64,000 bases of DNA from Planctomycetaceae bacterium (GCA_900299185.1 OMIV01000189.1:1-64000), one strand, 5' to 3'. Shown: positions 27,881-37,585, counted from the first letter of the stretch. The notes: a model not told the origin generated them from the sequence alone. Translations and numbers: made by a program.

Positions 27881-28065
27881 GAAGTCGTTCTCCAATCGGT
27901 TGAGTGAGTTCAACACGGGAGTGAGCAAGGCGGGAGTAAACGGCGAGGCAAGCGAGTGTGAAGGCCGCAACTCGCGCTTATCAAGTGCCGAAGCATTGAA
28001 TTGAGCCAACCAACTCGTGCATCAAGCTTGGAACACGACTCTTTCGTGCTGGAATCGACATGAAA

Positions 28066-28087
28066 CGGGCACGTTGAAAACGTGCCC
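28066..28087. repeat. Palindromic repeat, family C (short copy)
   Basis: GGGCACGTT GAAA AACGTGCCC hairpin; the GTTGAAAACGTGCCCC core equals that of the 24519-24584 element. Between two minus-strand genes. Confidence 0.7.
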
Positions 28088-28106
28088 CGCAAACCCAGAG
28101 GACGAG

Positions 28107-29132
28107 TTAAGGCTTCTTTGTGTCGGCTTCGGCGTTCTTCTGCGTGGGGTTCTTTTGGAACAAACGCAGGTACTCGTCGGTGACGTCCTGCAGATTGACG
28201 CTCTCTGGCACCTTGAAGACGAACGCCTTCTCGTCGACTGGCTTATTGGTTTCGACGTCCGTGAAGTCGATTGAGACCATGGGACGCAGCGACTTCTGCG
28301 CGTCGTTCTTCTTCAGATAGAGAATCCGCCGAGGAAACAGCGACGCCTTGTCGAAGTAGACACGGATGCGATCGGGAATAAAGCCCGGCAGTTGTTGCTC
28401 GGCACTGGCGTTGGGGCCAACAAACTTGGCTCGCACTTCACTCTTCCAACCGCCGTCGATGACGACGAAGGCTTGGCCCTCGTAATCCTGATCCCATTGC
28501 TTCTCGAACTGCACAGCCTTTTGAATCGAAGCCAACATGCCGGGAAGTCCACCCAGTCCCAGCTCTGCATGCAGCACGGTTTCGGTCGTTGCTTCGGCAG
28601 CCAGCGCTGCCTGTAGAATCTGCCGAACGTTGCGACGAGTTACTCGTTGCTCTTTGCCAATCGTCTGCAAGGTCCACAACAACTGGCCGTCGCAGACTTC
28701 GAGCAGTTTGCCCTCGGTCCCACCCAGAGAAACCTGATACTCCAGCCGCAACTTCAGGCCGTCTTCGGTCAACTGCTTCTGACCATCGCCCTGCAAGTAG
28801 CTACCGCTCAGCCTGAATTGGCGATCGCCGATCGAGACCGATTCCATCACTTTGGCCTGGATCGACTGGTAGTTGATGAGCCGCTCGCGAGCCTCTTCGA
28901 GCGTGACAATGGCCACTGCTCCCGAAGCCTCATTCCGCCTCGTCACTGGCTTCTCACCGCCCGTGCTTGAGGCTGATTTCTCGGACTTCTTGGAGTCCGC
29001 ACCCGGCTGATTGGCTGGACCAACCGCCGGTTTGGTGGCTTCCTGAGCCATCGAAGTTCGCAGAGTTATGACGGCCCAACCCGATGCCAAGCAGAGACTT
29101 AGGGCTAGTGTTAAGCAGGGAAGAGTTTTCAT
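28107..29132 (-). CDS. Secreted LolA-like / outer-membrane lipoprotein-sorting-like protein
   Basis: 341 residues from ATG 29130-29132 with signal peptide TLPCLTLALSLCLASGWAV. After a Lys/Ser/Gly-rich linker the domain starts ARERLINYQSIQAKVMESVS and continues with repeating beta strands (FRLSGSYLQGDGQKQLTEDG, GKLLEVCDGQLLWTL) and IRVYFDKASLFPRRILYL, the pattern of the LolA/LolB lipoprotein-carrier fold. Ends in an Asn/Lys tail. Precise role unknown: could bind lipoproteins or hydrophobic ligands. It is transcribed divergently from the envelope operon that starts at 29425. Confidence 0.65.
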   Translation of the reverse strand: MKTLPCLTLALSLCLASGWAVITLRTSMAQEATKPAVGPANQPGADSKKSEKSASSTGGEKPVTRRNEASGAVAIVTLEEARERLINYQSIQAKVMESVSIGDRQFRLSGSYLQGDGQKQLTEDGLKLRLEYQVSLGGTEGKLLEVCDGQLLWTLQTIGKEQRVTRRNVRQILQAALAAEATTETVLHAELGLGGLPGMLASIQKAVQFEKQWDQDYEGQAFVVIDGGWKSEVRAKFVGPNASAEQQLPGFIPDRIRVYFDKASLFPRRILYLKKNDAQKSLRPMVSIDFTDVETNKPVDEKAFVFKVPESVNLQDVTDEYLRLFQKNPTQKNAEADTKKP

Positions 29133-29424
29133 GTCGTATCGAAAATAAGGGATTTGCCAAAGATTCAGGGACCGGAAAGTCGACAACTAAGAGGCGAGTT
29201 GTGGGCGTGAGACACGCCACCAGAACCGTGATCTCCGTCATGGCAGATGCCAAGCGGCGAGCAGTCGGTAACTGGTCGAAATCAGTCTCAAACCCGCAGG
29301 AGTCTAGGTGTCGGTCGTACTTCCGGTCGACGCCAAGCTCTCGCGAGATGCGTACTTACAGAAACGGTCATCGGAGGCCGTCAACGGATTGCGGCTCGGC
29401 CGCGTTTGGTCGTGAGGACATGCA
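29133..29424. other. Divergent promoter region, LolA-like gene / envelope operon
   Basis: 292 bases between divergent genes; nothing coding recognised. Would hold the promoter for the three-gene operon 29425-33000. Confidence 0.35.
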
Positions 29425-30564
29425 ATGAGGCTCTACTTCCTTTTCCTCGGAACCGCGATCTGTGTGTGTGTGGGTTGCACTCACATGGACGGTCAAAGAA
29501 TCATTGGAAACAAAGAACACGTGGCCCCACCGGCTCAGATGCTCGCGCATCCTGGTCCGATGGTGGACGGCCCCGGTCCCGGCGTCATGCCCATGATGGC
29601 ACCGCCTCAACCTCGCAGTTTTGCAACTCAGACGACGCAATTGCGATTCGTCGGACCTGCAGGCATGCAAGTGGGTTGGCAAGTTGGTCCTGGCTATGCC
29701 GAGAACCAATTGATCGCCCCGGCTCGATACAACTTCGTGCAAGGCGCTACCTACCGCCTCAAGTTCACGAACATTCCAGGACGAGACGACGGCCTCACGC
29801 TCTACCCGACGATGCAGGTCTATCCCGGTCATCCCACGACCGACGCTTACTTGTCTCACAACAGCATTCCGTTGGAGCTGACCGACGAAGACCTCGATCA
29901 AATCGAGAGCAACAACTTCGTCACCAAGGTCATCTATCTGCCGGATGCCAAGTACCAAGAACTCGCGATCGCGGGTGTTGAAACTCTGGTTTCGACTCGC
30001 CTTGATCCCGGTGTTGATCCAGTCGCCGAAGCCGAACGACGTGGCACGATCATGGTCGTGATGCGTGTCGGTAACATGGACCTCGAAATGCCGAATCGTG
30101 GACCAGCTCCACGCGGCGGCGATGCTCAGCAAGTCGGCTACTGGTCTGCAGACGGCGAGAAGGGCGAGCATGTTCCACCAATGCCCATCGCGATGGACGG
30201 CATGCAAGGTGTGCCCGGTCCGATGATCGTTGGTGGTTTCGGTGGCCCAGGTCGTCCGGCTTACAACCCGATCTCGGGAGTGGAAGGGATGCCGCAATGG
30301 GGCATGCCAATCACTTCAACGCCGATCGGTCTGCCCGGTCCGGCTCACCTGCCGCTGGGAGCACCCGCCGGTCTGAAGTCTCACACGGTTCGCAACCTGT
30401 CGAAGTACAACGTGCCGAAGCCAACGGATCACATGCTGATCGACGTGAAGCACGACCCAGGCATCAGCATGCCTGAGCCCGTGAAGCACATCCAATACAC
30501 CGAGAAGCATCCGATCTTTAACGAAGGCGAAGTCTCCTACCCGAAGTGGGCTCTGCCTCAGTAA
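29425..30564 (+). CDS. Envelope operon protein A: lipoprotein, paralogue of the next gene
   Basis: 379 residues. Lipobox CVCVGC (Cys18), then a Pro/Gly/Met-rich linker ([21 protein letters not shown], about 42-62). A conserved domain about 70-215 contains [20 protein letters not shown] and [17 protein letters not shown], then [19 protein letters not shown]. The C-terminal 160 residues are Gly/Pro-rich with [16 protein letters not shown] patches. The domain aligns with that of the next gene (YRIKVSNIPDMPGVEIFPT / VTRVVYLEQPQL / ADRRGRPIAIVRIGGRL), so these are paralogues. No function known; surface or paryphoplasmic location inferred. Confidence 0.75.
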   Translation: MRLYFLFLGTAICVCVGCTHMDGQRIIGNKEHVAPPAQMLAHPGPMVDGPGPGVMPMMAPPQPRSFATQTTQLRFVGPAGMQVGWQVGPGYAENQLIAPARYNFVQGATYRLKFTNIPGRDDGLTLYPTMQVYPGHPTTDAYLSHNSIPLELTDEDLDQIESNNFVTKVIYLPDAKYQELAIAGVETLVSTRLDPGVDPVAEAERRGTIMVVMRVGNMDLEMPNRGPAPRGGDAQQVGYWSADGEKGEHVPPMPIAMDGMQGVPGPMIVGGFGGPGRPAYNPISGVEGMPQWGMPITSTPIGLPGPAHLPLGAPAGLKSHTVRNLSKYNVPKPTDHMLIDVKHDPGISMPEPVKHIQYTEKHPIFNEGEVSYPKWALPQ

Positions 30565-30796
30565 TTGCTGCTGAATGTTGCTCGGCTCAGCGACTCCCCT
30601 CGCTGAGCCGAGATTGCATTCTCTGTCTTCATCGAGCCTCTGTGACGACTGTTACACCGTCGCAATCACAGGGCCTCGATCAACACAGAGTCTGACTCCC
30701 ATCCGACTCTCGCTCGTCTCTCCTCTGGCTCGCATTCGTCTGAGCCGACTCCAAGCCGCCGACCGGCGCAACTCCAACTCTTCCCACGAGCCTCTC

Positions 30797-31582
30797 ATGC
30801 TCCCTTCAACCCACGCTTTCAGACGCTGGCCGCGACCTTGGATGTCGCTTGTGGCGCTGACCTTGGCGCTGTGCTGCGGATGGCTGAGTTCAACGGCTCA
30901 GGCTCAAGTCCTGCCGAGTTACGAAGGACATCAGCCGCTCAGTCAGAAGAGCCCAGTTGGTCTCGCCGCGAAGTTCGCAGGCGTGGCTGGTCGCACGGGC
31001 TACATGCAGCCGGTCCGGTTTGCATTGGATGGAGAAAGCCAAGCCAGCATCTATCACGGCCCGCAACTCAGAGAATTGGTGCTGGGACCGAGTGCTCAAG
31101 TCAGCCTGATGGTCGGCCACTCTTATCGCATCAAGGTGTCCAACATCCCTGACATGCCGGGAGTTGAGATCTTCCCGACGATTGAACTGATCGATCGCCT
31201 GCATCCGCCTGCCGGCCAGAAGGACAACTTCCCGGTCGTGATGCACATCACCAAAGAAGATGTCGAGCTAGCAGTCGCTGGCAACTTGGTGACTCGCGTC
31301 GTTTATCTCGAACAACCGCAGCTCGCCGCTCCTTATGAGTTGGATCGAGCGACGGCGACTCAGAACTTGCTGCGTTCCGAAAACGCACTGACGGAAGCGG
31401 ATCGTCGAGGTCGTCCGATTGCCATCGTTCGCATCGGAGGCCGCTTGCCGGCGACTCATGGTGAGCATCCTAGTTTCTTTGGCTCGGGTGGTCCGATTAT
31501 GGAATCGCGACCGACTCCGAAAGCCGCTGCACCTCAAGCCGAGGCGCGGACACCTTCGGCCCGACAGGAGGGCCTGCGATGA
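30797..31582 (+). CDS. Envelope operon protein B: secreted paralogue of protein A
   Basis: 261 residues from ATG 30797 (the frame is open to 30575 but lacks a signal there). Signal peptide MSLVALTLALCCGWLSSTAQAQ, cleavage after AQA. Then a domain (about 45-215) with YRIKVSNIPDMPGVEIFPTI, VMHITKEDVELAVAGNLVTR, and ADRRGRPIAIVRIGGRL, homologous to the upstream lipoprotein. Ser/Ala/Gln/Arg-rich tail. The stop overlaps the start of the next gene by 4 bases (ATGA), indicating translational coupling. Function unknown. Confidence 0.75.
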   Translation: MLPSTHAFRRWPRPWMSLVALTLALCCGWLSSTAQAQVLPSYEGHQPLSQKSPVGLAAKFAGVAGRTGYMQPVRFALDGESQASIYHGPQLRELVLGPSAQVSLMVGHSYRIKVSNIPDMPGVEIFPTIELIDRLHPPAGQKDNFPVVMHITKEDVELAVAGNLVTRVVYLEQPQLAAPYELDRATATQNLLRSENALTEADRRGRPIAIVRIGGRLPATHGEHPSFFGSGGPIMESRPTPKAAAPQAEARTPSARQEGLR

Positions 31583-33000
31583 AGTTTCCACACGCGACTC
31601 GCACATCTTGGATTCTGGCAATCTCTTCGCTGCTTGCCGCCAGCATGGTCGGCTGTCAGCACAACTCGCATGGCACTCATCGCTGCAAGATGGGTTGCCA
31701 GCATGGCCAGTGTCCCTCCAACGGAGTGACCAACGCCGACTACACCGAACCGCGCGGTCAATCGCCCGACGATGGTGATTTGGAATTCTTCTCCACCACC
31801 GACACCGCAGCGTCAGCCAATACAGAGCGTCAACCTCGCAGGGGAAGCGAGGCAGAGGGATCCGGTGGTGTCGCTCGAACACGCAGCGCCGCGAACGCAG
31901 CGTATCGAGCGACCCCCGGGAGGCCTTCTTCCGGTGCCATCTCGCGCACCAGCTTCTCGCCCGCTGAGCCACGCGCCGCCGTACAAGACAACGGACGAGC
32001 TTTTCACGATCCCGATACAAGCTGGATGACGGGCACCGAAGCTCAACGATATCCCGACGAGTATCTCCTCGATGGCGGTGATCGCGCTCATCCCGTCACC
32101 TACGACCGCACTTTCCGTCGCGGGCTGGATACAGAAGACACCATCGGCGAATGCGTCGATCACACCGGCAAGCGACGCACGATTCCAAGTAACTCCGTCG
32201 CGATCTACGCACCGCGCTTCGGTGAAGTTCGCAGCATCACAACGCCCAGCGGTCAGACCTCGATCGATAAGCTGGCCGGTGCTTCGGAATCACGTCGAGA
32301 CTCGGGCGTGCGAACGAAAGTTGGTCCGCAGAAGTACGCCAAGAACGAAGGTCTCAAAGGCATTCAAACTCGCTTGCGAGCCAGCGGCGTCGACAGCAAA
32401 GCAGCTGCGATGGGCACTCGGCAGTTCGTGCGTTTGACCGAACACAAGACGCTCGTGCGCGGCATGCAAGAGTTTGCCTTCGCGTTTCGAGGCGAGATCG
32501 ATACCGCGTCCGAGGCATACCTCGCCAAGGGTATTGAAGCAGCTCTGAACTGGACCAAGGCCGAGAACACAGTGGCGATCGCTAAGACCGAGGCCCTGCA
32601 AGAAGTGAAGGTTCGATCGAGCGGAGCAGAGCTAGTCGGCATCGAAGACCGACACACCAAGCCGGGTGATCTGCACTTGCTCAAACTGGCCGACAAAGCC
32701 GTTGCTCAACCGGGCGACATCATTACCTTCGTCATCCGCTTCGATAACTTGGGCGACCAAGAACTGCACAACGTGCGGATCGTCGACAACCTGACGCCGC
32801 GTTTGGAGTTCCTCGAAGACTCCGCGACCTGCGACATCCCCGGCCAAGTCCTGATGGAAGACAACGACGAAGGCAGCTACCTCCTGACCTTTGCGTTGGA
32901 CGATCCGCTTCCCGGTCGCAAAGCGAAGGACGCCGTCGAGAACAAAGGCAAGGACATTCGAACTGGCGGAGTCGTCACGTTCCAATGCCGAGTGCGCTAA
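31579..33000 (+). CDS. Envelope operon protein C: DUF11-type lipoprotein
   Basis: 473 residues. Lipobox SMVGC (Cys26), then a Cys/His-rich stretch HRCKMGCQHGQC, a long Ser/Arg-rich linker, a middle conserved region (about 155-320, including LGTEDTIGECVDHTGKRRTI-like text beginning TIGECVDHTGKRRTI), and at the C-terminus a DUF11 / conserved-repeat domain: AQPGDIITFVIRFDNLGDQE followed by HNVRIVDNLTPRLEFLEDS. DUF11 modules are adhesin-like Ig-type folds found in extracellular proteins. It overlaps the previous gene by 4 bases. Probable extracytoplasmic matrix or surface component; function unproven. Confidence 0.8.
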   Translation: MKFPHATRTSWILAISSLLAASMVGCQHNSHGTHRCKMGCQHGQCPSNGVTNADYTEPRGQSPDDGDLEFFSTTDTAASANTERQPRRGSEAEGSGGVARTRSAANAAYRATPGRPSSGAISRTSFSPAEPRAAVQDNGRAFHDPDTSWMTGTEAQRYPDEYLLDGGDRAHPVTYDRTFRRGLDTEDTIGECVDHTGKRRTIPSNSVAIYAPRFGEVRSITTPSGQTSIDKLAGASESRRDSGVRTKVGPQKYAKNEGLKGIQTRLRASGVDSKAAAMGTRQFVRLTEHKTLVRGMQEFAFAFRGEIDTASEAYLAKGIEAALNWTKAENTVAIAKTEALQEVKVRSSGAELVGIEDRHTKPGDLHLLKLADKAVAQPGDIITFVIRFDNLGDQELHNVRIVDNLTPRLEFLEDSATCDIPGQVLMEDNDEGSYLLTFALDDPLPGRKAKDAVENKGKDIRTGGVVTFQCRVR

Positions 33001-33023
33001 CGCGAGACGCTGGCTGATCAATT

Positions 33024-33073
33024 CTCAGTCGCAGAGCGACTGAGCTACGTAGGCGAGTCGCTCCGCGACTCGC
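33024..33073 (+). repeat. Palindromic repeat, family A
   Basis: 50 bases, nearly identical to 36045-36094. GAGCGACTGAGCTACGTAGG with the complementary GAGTCGCTC arm folds into a hairpin. It follows the DUF11 gene stop by 23 bases. Confidence 0.85.
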
Positions 33074-33175
33074 ATGCCACTGCTTCGCCTGGCTGGCAGC
33101 TCTCGCAGTGCTCCCTTAAGAAGTTCGGACGTCGTTACGACTTGTCCGAGGTTTCTTATCTCTGGGGAGAACACC

Positions 33176-33934
33176 ATGCAGTTGCTCGAAATGAAATGGC
33201 CCGACGTTGCTGGGCTTTGCAAAGACACTCCGGTCTGCATCCCAATCGCCGCGCTGGAGCAGCATGGTCATCACATGCCGGTCTTCACCGATAGCCTGCT
33301 GCTGGGCGAAGTCATTCGCCGTGTGGAAGAGAAAGTACAAAGCAAAGTCTTGTTCGCTCCGCTGCAATGGCTCGGGAATTCAGAGCATCATCTCGACTTC
33401 TGCGGCACGATGAGCGCCTCGCCGCGCGGCTATATCGAGCTGCTGAAGGACATGGTCGAGAACTTTCTCTTTCATGGCTTCCGACGGATCGTGTTGGTCA
33501 ACGGGCACGGAGGAAACATTGTCCCCGGCCAGCAAGCGATGTTCGAGATCCGCCAGAAGTACCGCAGTCGTTCGGACCTGCTCTTGCTGAGCGCCACCTA
33601 TTGGACGTTGGGCGGCAAACCATGGGAGTCGAACCCAGCGCTCGTTCAACGACAGATGGGCCATGCTTGCGAATGGGAGACCTCAATGATGCTCCGCATT
33701 CGACCGGAACTCGTCGGCGATTTGAGAATGGTGCAAGCCGTCGATTGGGGCCGCGCATTCTCACCGGCTCATCGAGCCTGGACGACTAAGGACCGCACGG
33801 TGCCAGGTCATATCGGAGACCCAACCTGCGCCACCGCCGAGAAAGGCGAGACGCTGTTTTCTGTGTTCTCTCAAGACGTCGTCACGCTGTTCGAGCGCAT
33901 GATCGAATGGAACGGCATCGACTGGGATTACTAA
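33176..33934 (+). CDS. Creatininase-family amidohydrolase
   Basis: 252 residues from ATG 33176 (GGGGAGA ribosome site 7 bases upstream). PIAALEQHGHHMPVFTD (metal-binding Glu/His), DFCGTMSASPRGY and VLVNGHGGNIVPGQQA are the creatininase-family (PF02633) motifs. The family includes creatinine amidohydrolases and mycofactocin or riboflavin-pathway formamide hydrolases; which substrate applies is unknown. It is a cytoplasmic, single-gene unit between a repeat element and the convergent ahpD-like gene. Confidence 0.9.
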   Translation: MQLLEMKWPDVAGLCKDTPVCIPIAALEQHGHHMPVFTDSLLLGEVIRRVEEKVQSKVLFAPLQWLGNSEHHLDFCGTMSASPRGYIELLKDMVENFLFHGFRRIVLVNGHGGNIVPGQQAMFEIRQKYRSRSDLLLLSATYWTLGGKPWESNPALVQRQMGHACEWETSMMLRIRPELVGDLRMVQAVDWGRAFSPAHRAWTTKDRTVPGHIGDPTCATAEKGETLFSVFSQDVVTLFERMIEWNGIDWDY

Positions 33935-33956
33935 CCCGCAAGGAAGCTTGAATCTC

Positions 33957-34123
33957 GATCCCAGGCTCTGCCTGGAATCGGGCCTCTTGAGGCTCTGCCT
34001 CGTTTTCCTCGGACGCAGTTTTGCAGAGCACTTGCCGCAGAAGGCGATGACTGACTGGAAGCAAAATCGAAACGTGAGGCAGAGCCTCAAAGCGTTCATT
34101 CCCAGGCGGAGCCTGGGAACGAG
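33957..34123. repeat. Composite palindromic element, family B
   Basis: Between two convergent genes. Outer units CCAGGCTCTGCCTGG at 33961-33975 and CCCAGGCGGAGCCTGGG at 34101-34117 are each near palindromes; inside them TTGAGGCTCTGCCTC (33987-34001) and its exact complement (34076-34090) form 15-base arms. The centre holds about 74 bases with no coding. A MITE-like nested inverted-repeat layout. Confidence 0.75.
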
Positions 34124-34145
34124 CGATGTTCCTTCCAGTTCGCTA

Positions 34146-34775
34146 TTAGACGCCGATCGCCTTCAGGAACGCGCAACCGGCGGCCATCGTGGAAGCGCAT
34201 TGCACGGTCTCCAGCAACTCCTCGTCGCTCGCGGCCAGGTCGCGAGCCTTCGTCACGTGCCCCGACGTGCAAGGTTTGCAGGCATTGAGATTGCTGATCG
34301 CGATGTTGATCAGTTCGACGGTCTTCTCGTCAAAGCTGGTGCCCATGAATGTGTGGGCTCTCAAGCCCACTGGCATCCCGGAGAACGTGTCCGATCCGCT
34401 GAGGTCTCGGAACTTGAAGAACGAGTTGTACATGGCATTGGTCGACGCGATGGCCAGCACTTCCACCGCTTGGGCGTCGGTGCCACCTTGAGCTTTGAAT
34501 CGCTCGCTGAAGTAGTCGATCCACAAGTCGCAGCCGTAGTGGCCCGAGACCGCAAGGCCGATGATCGTCCGCAGCTTCACGTTGAGCTTGCCGTTATCGG
34601 CGAACACAAACTTCTTGAAGTTCATGTAGAAGTCTTGCACGAACGGCTCGACGCGCCCGTAGTACAAGAACGCTTCGGGAATGGCGGCACCGCCGAGCAT
34701 CTCTTTGATGCGACCGTAAGTTGTGGCGACTTTGTCTTGAGCTTCGGTTTCAGGAAGCGGAGCAATACGCGGCAT
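34146..34775 (-). CDS. AhpD-like carboxymuconolactone decarboxylase-family protein
   Basis: 209 residues. The catalytic motif NACKPCTSGHVTKA (CxxCxxxH with nearby Glu) is that of AhpD-type alkylhydroperoxidases; the length and the twofold helical repeat also fit the family. It lies downstream of a peroxiredoxin gene on the same strand, the ahpC-ahpD arrangement, where AhpD reduces AhpC. 177 bases separate them. A role in reducing organic and hydrogen peroxides is a family-based inference. Confidence 0.85.
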   Translation of the reverse strand: MPRIAPLPETEAQDKVATTYGRIKEMLGGAAIPEAFLYYGRVEPFVQDFYMNFKKFVFADNGKLNVKLRTIIGLAVSGHYGCDLWIDYFSERFKAQGGTDAQAVEVLAIASTNAMYNSFFKFRDLSGSDTFSGMPVGLRAHTFMGTSFDEKTVELINIAISNLNACKPCTSGHVTKARDLAASDEELLETVQCASTMAAGCAFLKAIGV

Positions 34776-34952
34776 GGTGAGTCCTCACTGAAGTAAGACC
34801 GCACCGACCGAATGTCGGTGTGAATTGGGGAGTCGTCAGTCCAACAAAAAAGTTGCAAGCCGTCAGTCAGAAGCTCGCTTCACCGTGCTCCTGACTAACT
34901 GCTTACAACTTTGTAGGGCTTACCGTTGGTACTCCAAAGGCGGCACTCAAAC

Positions 34953-35495
34953 TTAGTTGAGTGTGCTTTGGCCCTTGGTCCAGTTGCATGGACAGAGCTT
35001 GTCCGTTTGCAGTGCGTCGAGCACTCGCAGAACTTCTTCGACGTTACGGCCGACTGACAAATCATGAACCGCCGACCAACGCACGACGCCATTCGGGTCG
35101 ATCAAAAAGATGCCGCGCAGTGCGATGCCTTTTTCTGGGATCAGAACGCCGTAGCTCGACGAGAGCTTGTGATTGGTGTCGGCCAGCATGAGGTCCTTCA
35201 TGCCTTTGAGGTCTTCGTGAGCGTCACACCATCCTTTGTGTGAATAGGTGCTGTCGGTGCTCGCAGTGAGCAACGCGCAGTTGCGATCGTCGAAGTCGCC
35301 AACAGCCTTATTGAAGGCAACGATTTCGGTCGGGCAAACGAAGGTGAAATCGAGGGGATAGAAGTAGAGACAAACCCACTTGCCCCAGAAGTCAGACAGC
35401 TTGACGGTGCGGAATTGCTCTTTCGCGCCATCCTTCGTGCGGTCATAGGCTTGAACTTCGAAGTGGGGAGCCGGGCGGCCAACGGTAACGCTCAT
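34953..35495 (-). CDS. ahpC: Peroxiredoxin, AhpC-type
   Basis: 180 residues from ATG 35493-35495, with GAGGAAG six bases before. DFWGKWVCLYFYPLDFTFVC followed by PTEIVAF contains the peroxidatic Cys54 in FVCPTE; a C-terminal LCPCNW supplies the resolving cysteine. 2-Cys peroxiredoxin of the AhpC/Prx1 group: reduces peroxides using reductant from AhpD or AhpF. The neighbour downstream is the AhpD-like gene, so a two-gene antioxidant unit. Confidence 0.92.
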   Translation of the reverse strand: MSVTVGRPAPHFEVQAYDRTKDGAKEQFRTVKLSDFWGKWVCLYFYPLDFTFVCPTEIVAFNKAVGDFDDRNCALLTASTDSTYSHKGWCDAHEDLKGMKDLMLADTNHKLSSSYGVLIPEKGIALRGIFLIDPNGVVRWSAVHDLSVGRNVEEVLRVLDALQTDKLCPCNWTKGQSTLN

Positions 35496-36169
35496 GTCTT
35501 CCTCTGTGTGGTTAGGGGTTCGATCAACACGGTGATTGTGATTGAGCAACACGGTTCACATTGGCCCGGTTGCTCGATGTTTCGCAGGAACCAAGCCGCG
35601 TGTGATTCGGCTCGTAGCAAAGGCAGCAGTCGCAGAAGGTGCTCGGCGATGTTTTCGCGAGCAATGCAGGCGACTTTGCAAGAGACGGCTCAGCGCTTGG
35701 GCCATCAAAGCGGGTCGGAGTATAGCCCTGAGGGGTGCCCCATCAAGGAAGGGTCCGACACAGGAACGATTCACTTTTCCCTATGAATTCTGGCTTTTCG
35801 TAAGCAATTCAGAAGCTAGGGCGATTGTCGAGAAAACCGCAGAGATTCGGCAGGTACAAGGCTGCGGCGCGCGAGCACTTCCCTCAGCAGCCTCCGTCTA
35901 AACCGTCACCTTTGCCTTGCCGTTAAAAGAGCAGGACTCACTTCGGACAGCGTCACCTATAACTCCCCGCGACTGCTGAAGCCGAGCGACCAGTGACGCT
36001 CCCAAGACAACGACAGCAACTGAGGAGCAATCTCTCTGGTGCTCCTCAGTCGCGGAGCGACTGAGCTACGTAGGCGAGTCGCTCCGCGACTCGCAGTATT
36101 CGTCGACCGCATCGCGCGCGACCTATCACCCTTCAACCACCATCCCCCTGCTGCATCACAACGAAGACC
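35496..36169. other. Intergenic region, ahpC / bioA
   Basis: 674 bases, divergent. Apart from the repeat at 36045-36094 I see no gene; plus-strand frames at 35415-35786 and 35542-35901 lack any signature and partly overlap ahpC. Should carry the ahpC promoter; an OxyR- or PerR-type site could not be recognised. Confidence 0.35.
36045..36094 (+). repeat. Palindromic repeat, family A
   Basis: Second 50-base copy, matching 33024-33073 in all but about one position; lies about 75 bases upstream of bioA. Confidence 0.85.
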
Positions 36170-37585
36170 ATGAACTCATCAGAACTGCGACTCTGGGACA
36201 ACGAGCACGTCTGGCATCCCTTCACAGCCATGCAAGCTCATCGGACCGACAACGCTCCGATCATCGTGGCGGGCGAAGGCTTCGACCTAATCGACGTCGA
36301 CGGACGCCGATACCTCGATGGAGTCTCTTCGTTGTGGTGCAACGTGCATGGGCATCGTGTGCCGCAAATCGATCAGGCCATACGCGAGCAGCTAGATCGC
36401 ATCGGTCATTCAACGCTGCTGGGACTCGCGAACGAGTCGTCGATTCGGCTGGCGAAGGCGCTCGTTGATCGAGCCCCGCGCGGACTGACGAAAGTCTTCT
36501 ACTCAGACAGTGGAGCTACGGCGGTCGAAGCCGCTTTGAAGATTGCTTACCAGTACCACCGCCAGAAGTCACCGCAGTCCGAACCGCGAGACCTCTTCGT
36601 GTCGCTCGATCTCGGTTATCACGGCGACACCATTGGCTCAGTCAGTTTGAGTTCCATGAGCGTCTTTCATGCGACGTATCGAGACCTCTTGTTTCAGAAG
36701 CTGACCGTGCCGGCACCCGGTGGTCTGCACATGCCTGCCGGGTTCACTCGCGAAACCTACTTGGCACATTGCTTCGCCGAGATGGAGCGTGTCGTCGCTG
36801 AGAATCAGCGACGCATCGTGGCGTTTGTCATTGAGCCGCTCGTGCAAGGAGCAGCGGGAGTGCTCGTGCATCCCGACGGTTATCTGCGTCGCGTGCGCGA
36901 GGTCACTCAAGCCTTCAACGTGCCGTTGATTGCCGATGAAGTCGCGGTGGGATTTGGTCGCACCGGATCGTTGTTTGCGTGCGAGCAAGAGTCCGTTTGC
37001 CCGGACATTCTGTGCCTCGCCAAGGGGCTGACGGCGGGCTATCTGCCGCTGGCCGCCACACTGGCTACGGATGAAATTTTCAACGCGTTCTTAGGAGATC
37101 CCTGGGCCGGTCGTACCTTTTATCACGGTCATACTTACACGGGGAATCCGCTCGGTTGTGCGGCCGCGCTCGCGTCTCTCGAACTCTTCGACACAAACCG
37201 AGTGCTCGACAATGTCGCTGAAGGAGCGCAGCGCCTTCGAACTCGCTTGAGTGAATTTGCCGGACGAAGCCGCGTGATCGGAGAGATTCGGCAGCGAGGA
37301 CTCATGATTGGGATCGAGTTAGTTAAAGACCGTGATTCGTTGGAGCCCTTCGCAACCGATATGAGGATCGGCCATCAAGTCGCACTGGCTGCGCGCCTGC
37401 GCGGAGTCTTCCTGCGCCCCATCGGCGACGTCGTGATCTTGATGCCTGCGCCGGCTATGCCGGTCGCACTGATTGACCGCTTGTGCGACGTGACGTTCGA
37501 GGCGATCGACGAGGTCGCCGCACTCACCGAGAGACATCCTCATGACCGACCCTCTGATCCGCTTCTCGTGCGCAGAGAATGGTGA
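36170..37585 (+). CDS. bioA: Adenosylmethionine-8-amino-7-oxononanoate aminotransferase (biotin synthesis)
   Basis: 471 residues. PLP-dependent class-III aminotransferase that makes 7,8-diaminononanoate. [11 protein letters not shown] near the N-terminus, [46 protein letters not shown] and the PLP lysine region [14 protein letters not shown] are BioA features; the WHPFT start is characteristic. No other bio genes are nearby. The last 44 bases overlap the start of the next gene in another frame, implying co-translation. Confidence 0.93.
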   Translation: MNSSELRLWDNEHVWHPFTAMQAHRTDNAPIIVAGEGFDLIDVDGRRYLDGVSSLWCNVHGHRVPQIDQAIREQLDRIGHSTLLGLANESSIRLAKALVDRAPRGLTKVFYSDSGATAVEAALKIAYQYHRQKSPQSEPRDLFVSLDLGYHGDTIGSVSLSSMSVFHATYRDLLFQKLTVPAPGGLHMPAGFTRETYLAHCFAEMERVVAENQRRIVAFVIEPLVQGAAGVLVHPDGYLRRVREVTQAFNVPLIADEVAVGFGRTGSLFACEQESVCPDILCLAKGLTAGYLPLAATLATDEIFNAFLGDPWAGRTFYHGHTYTGNPLGCAAALASLELFDTNRVLDNVAEGAQRLRTRLSEFAGRSRVIGEIRQRGLMIGIELVKDRDSLEPFATDMRIGHQVALAARLRGVFLRPIGDVVILMPAPAMPVALIDRLCDVTFEAIDEVAALTERHPHDRPSDPLLVRREW

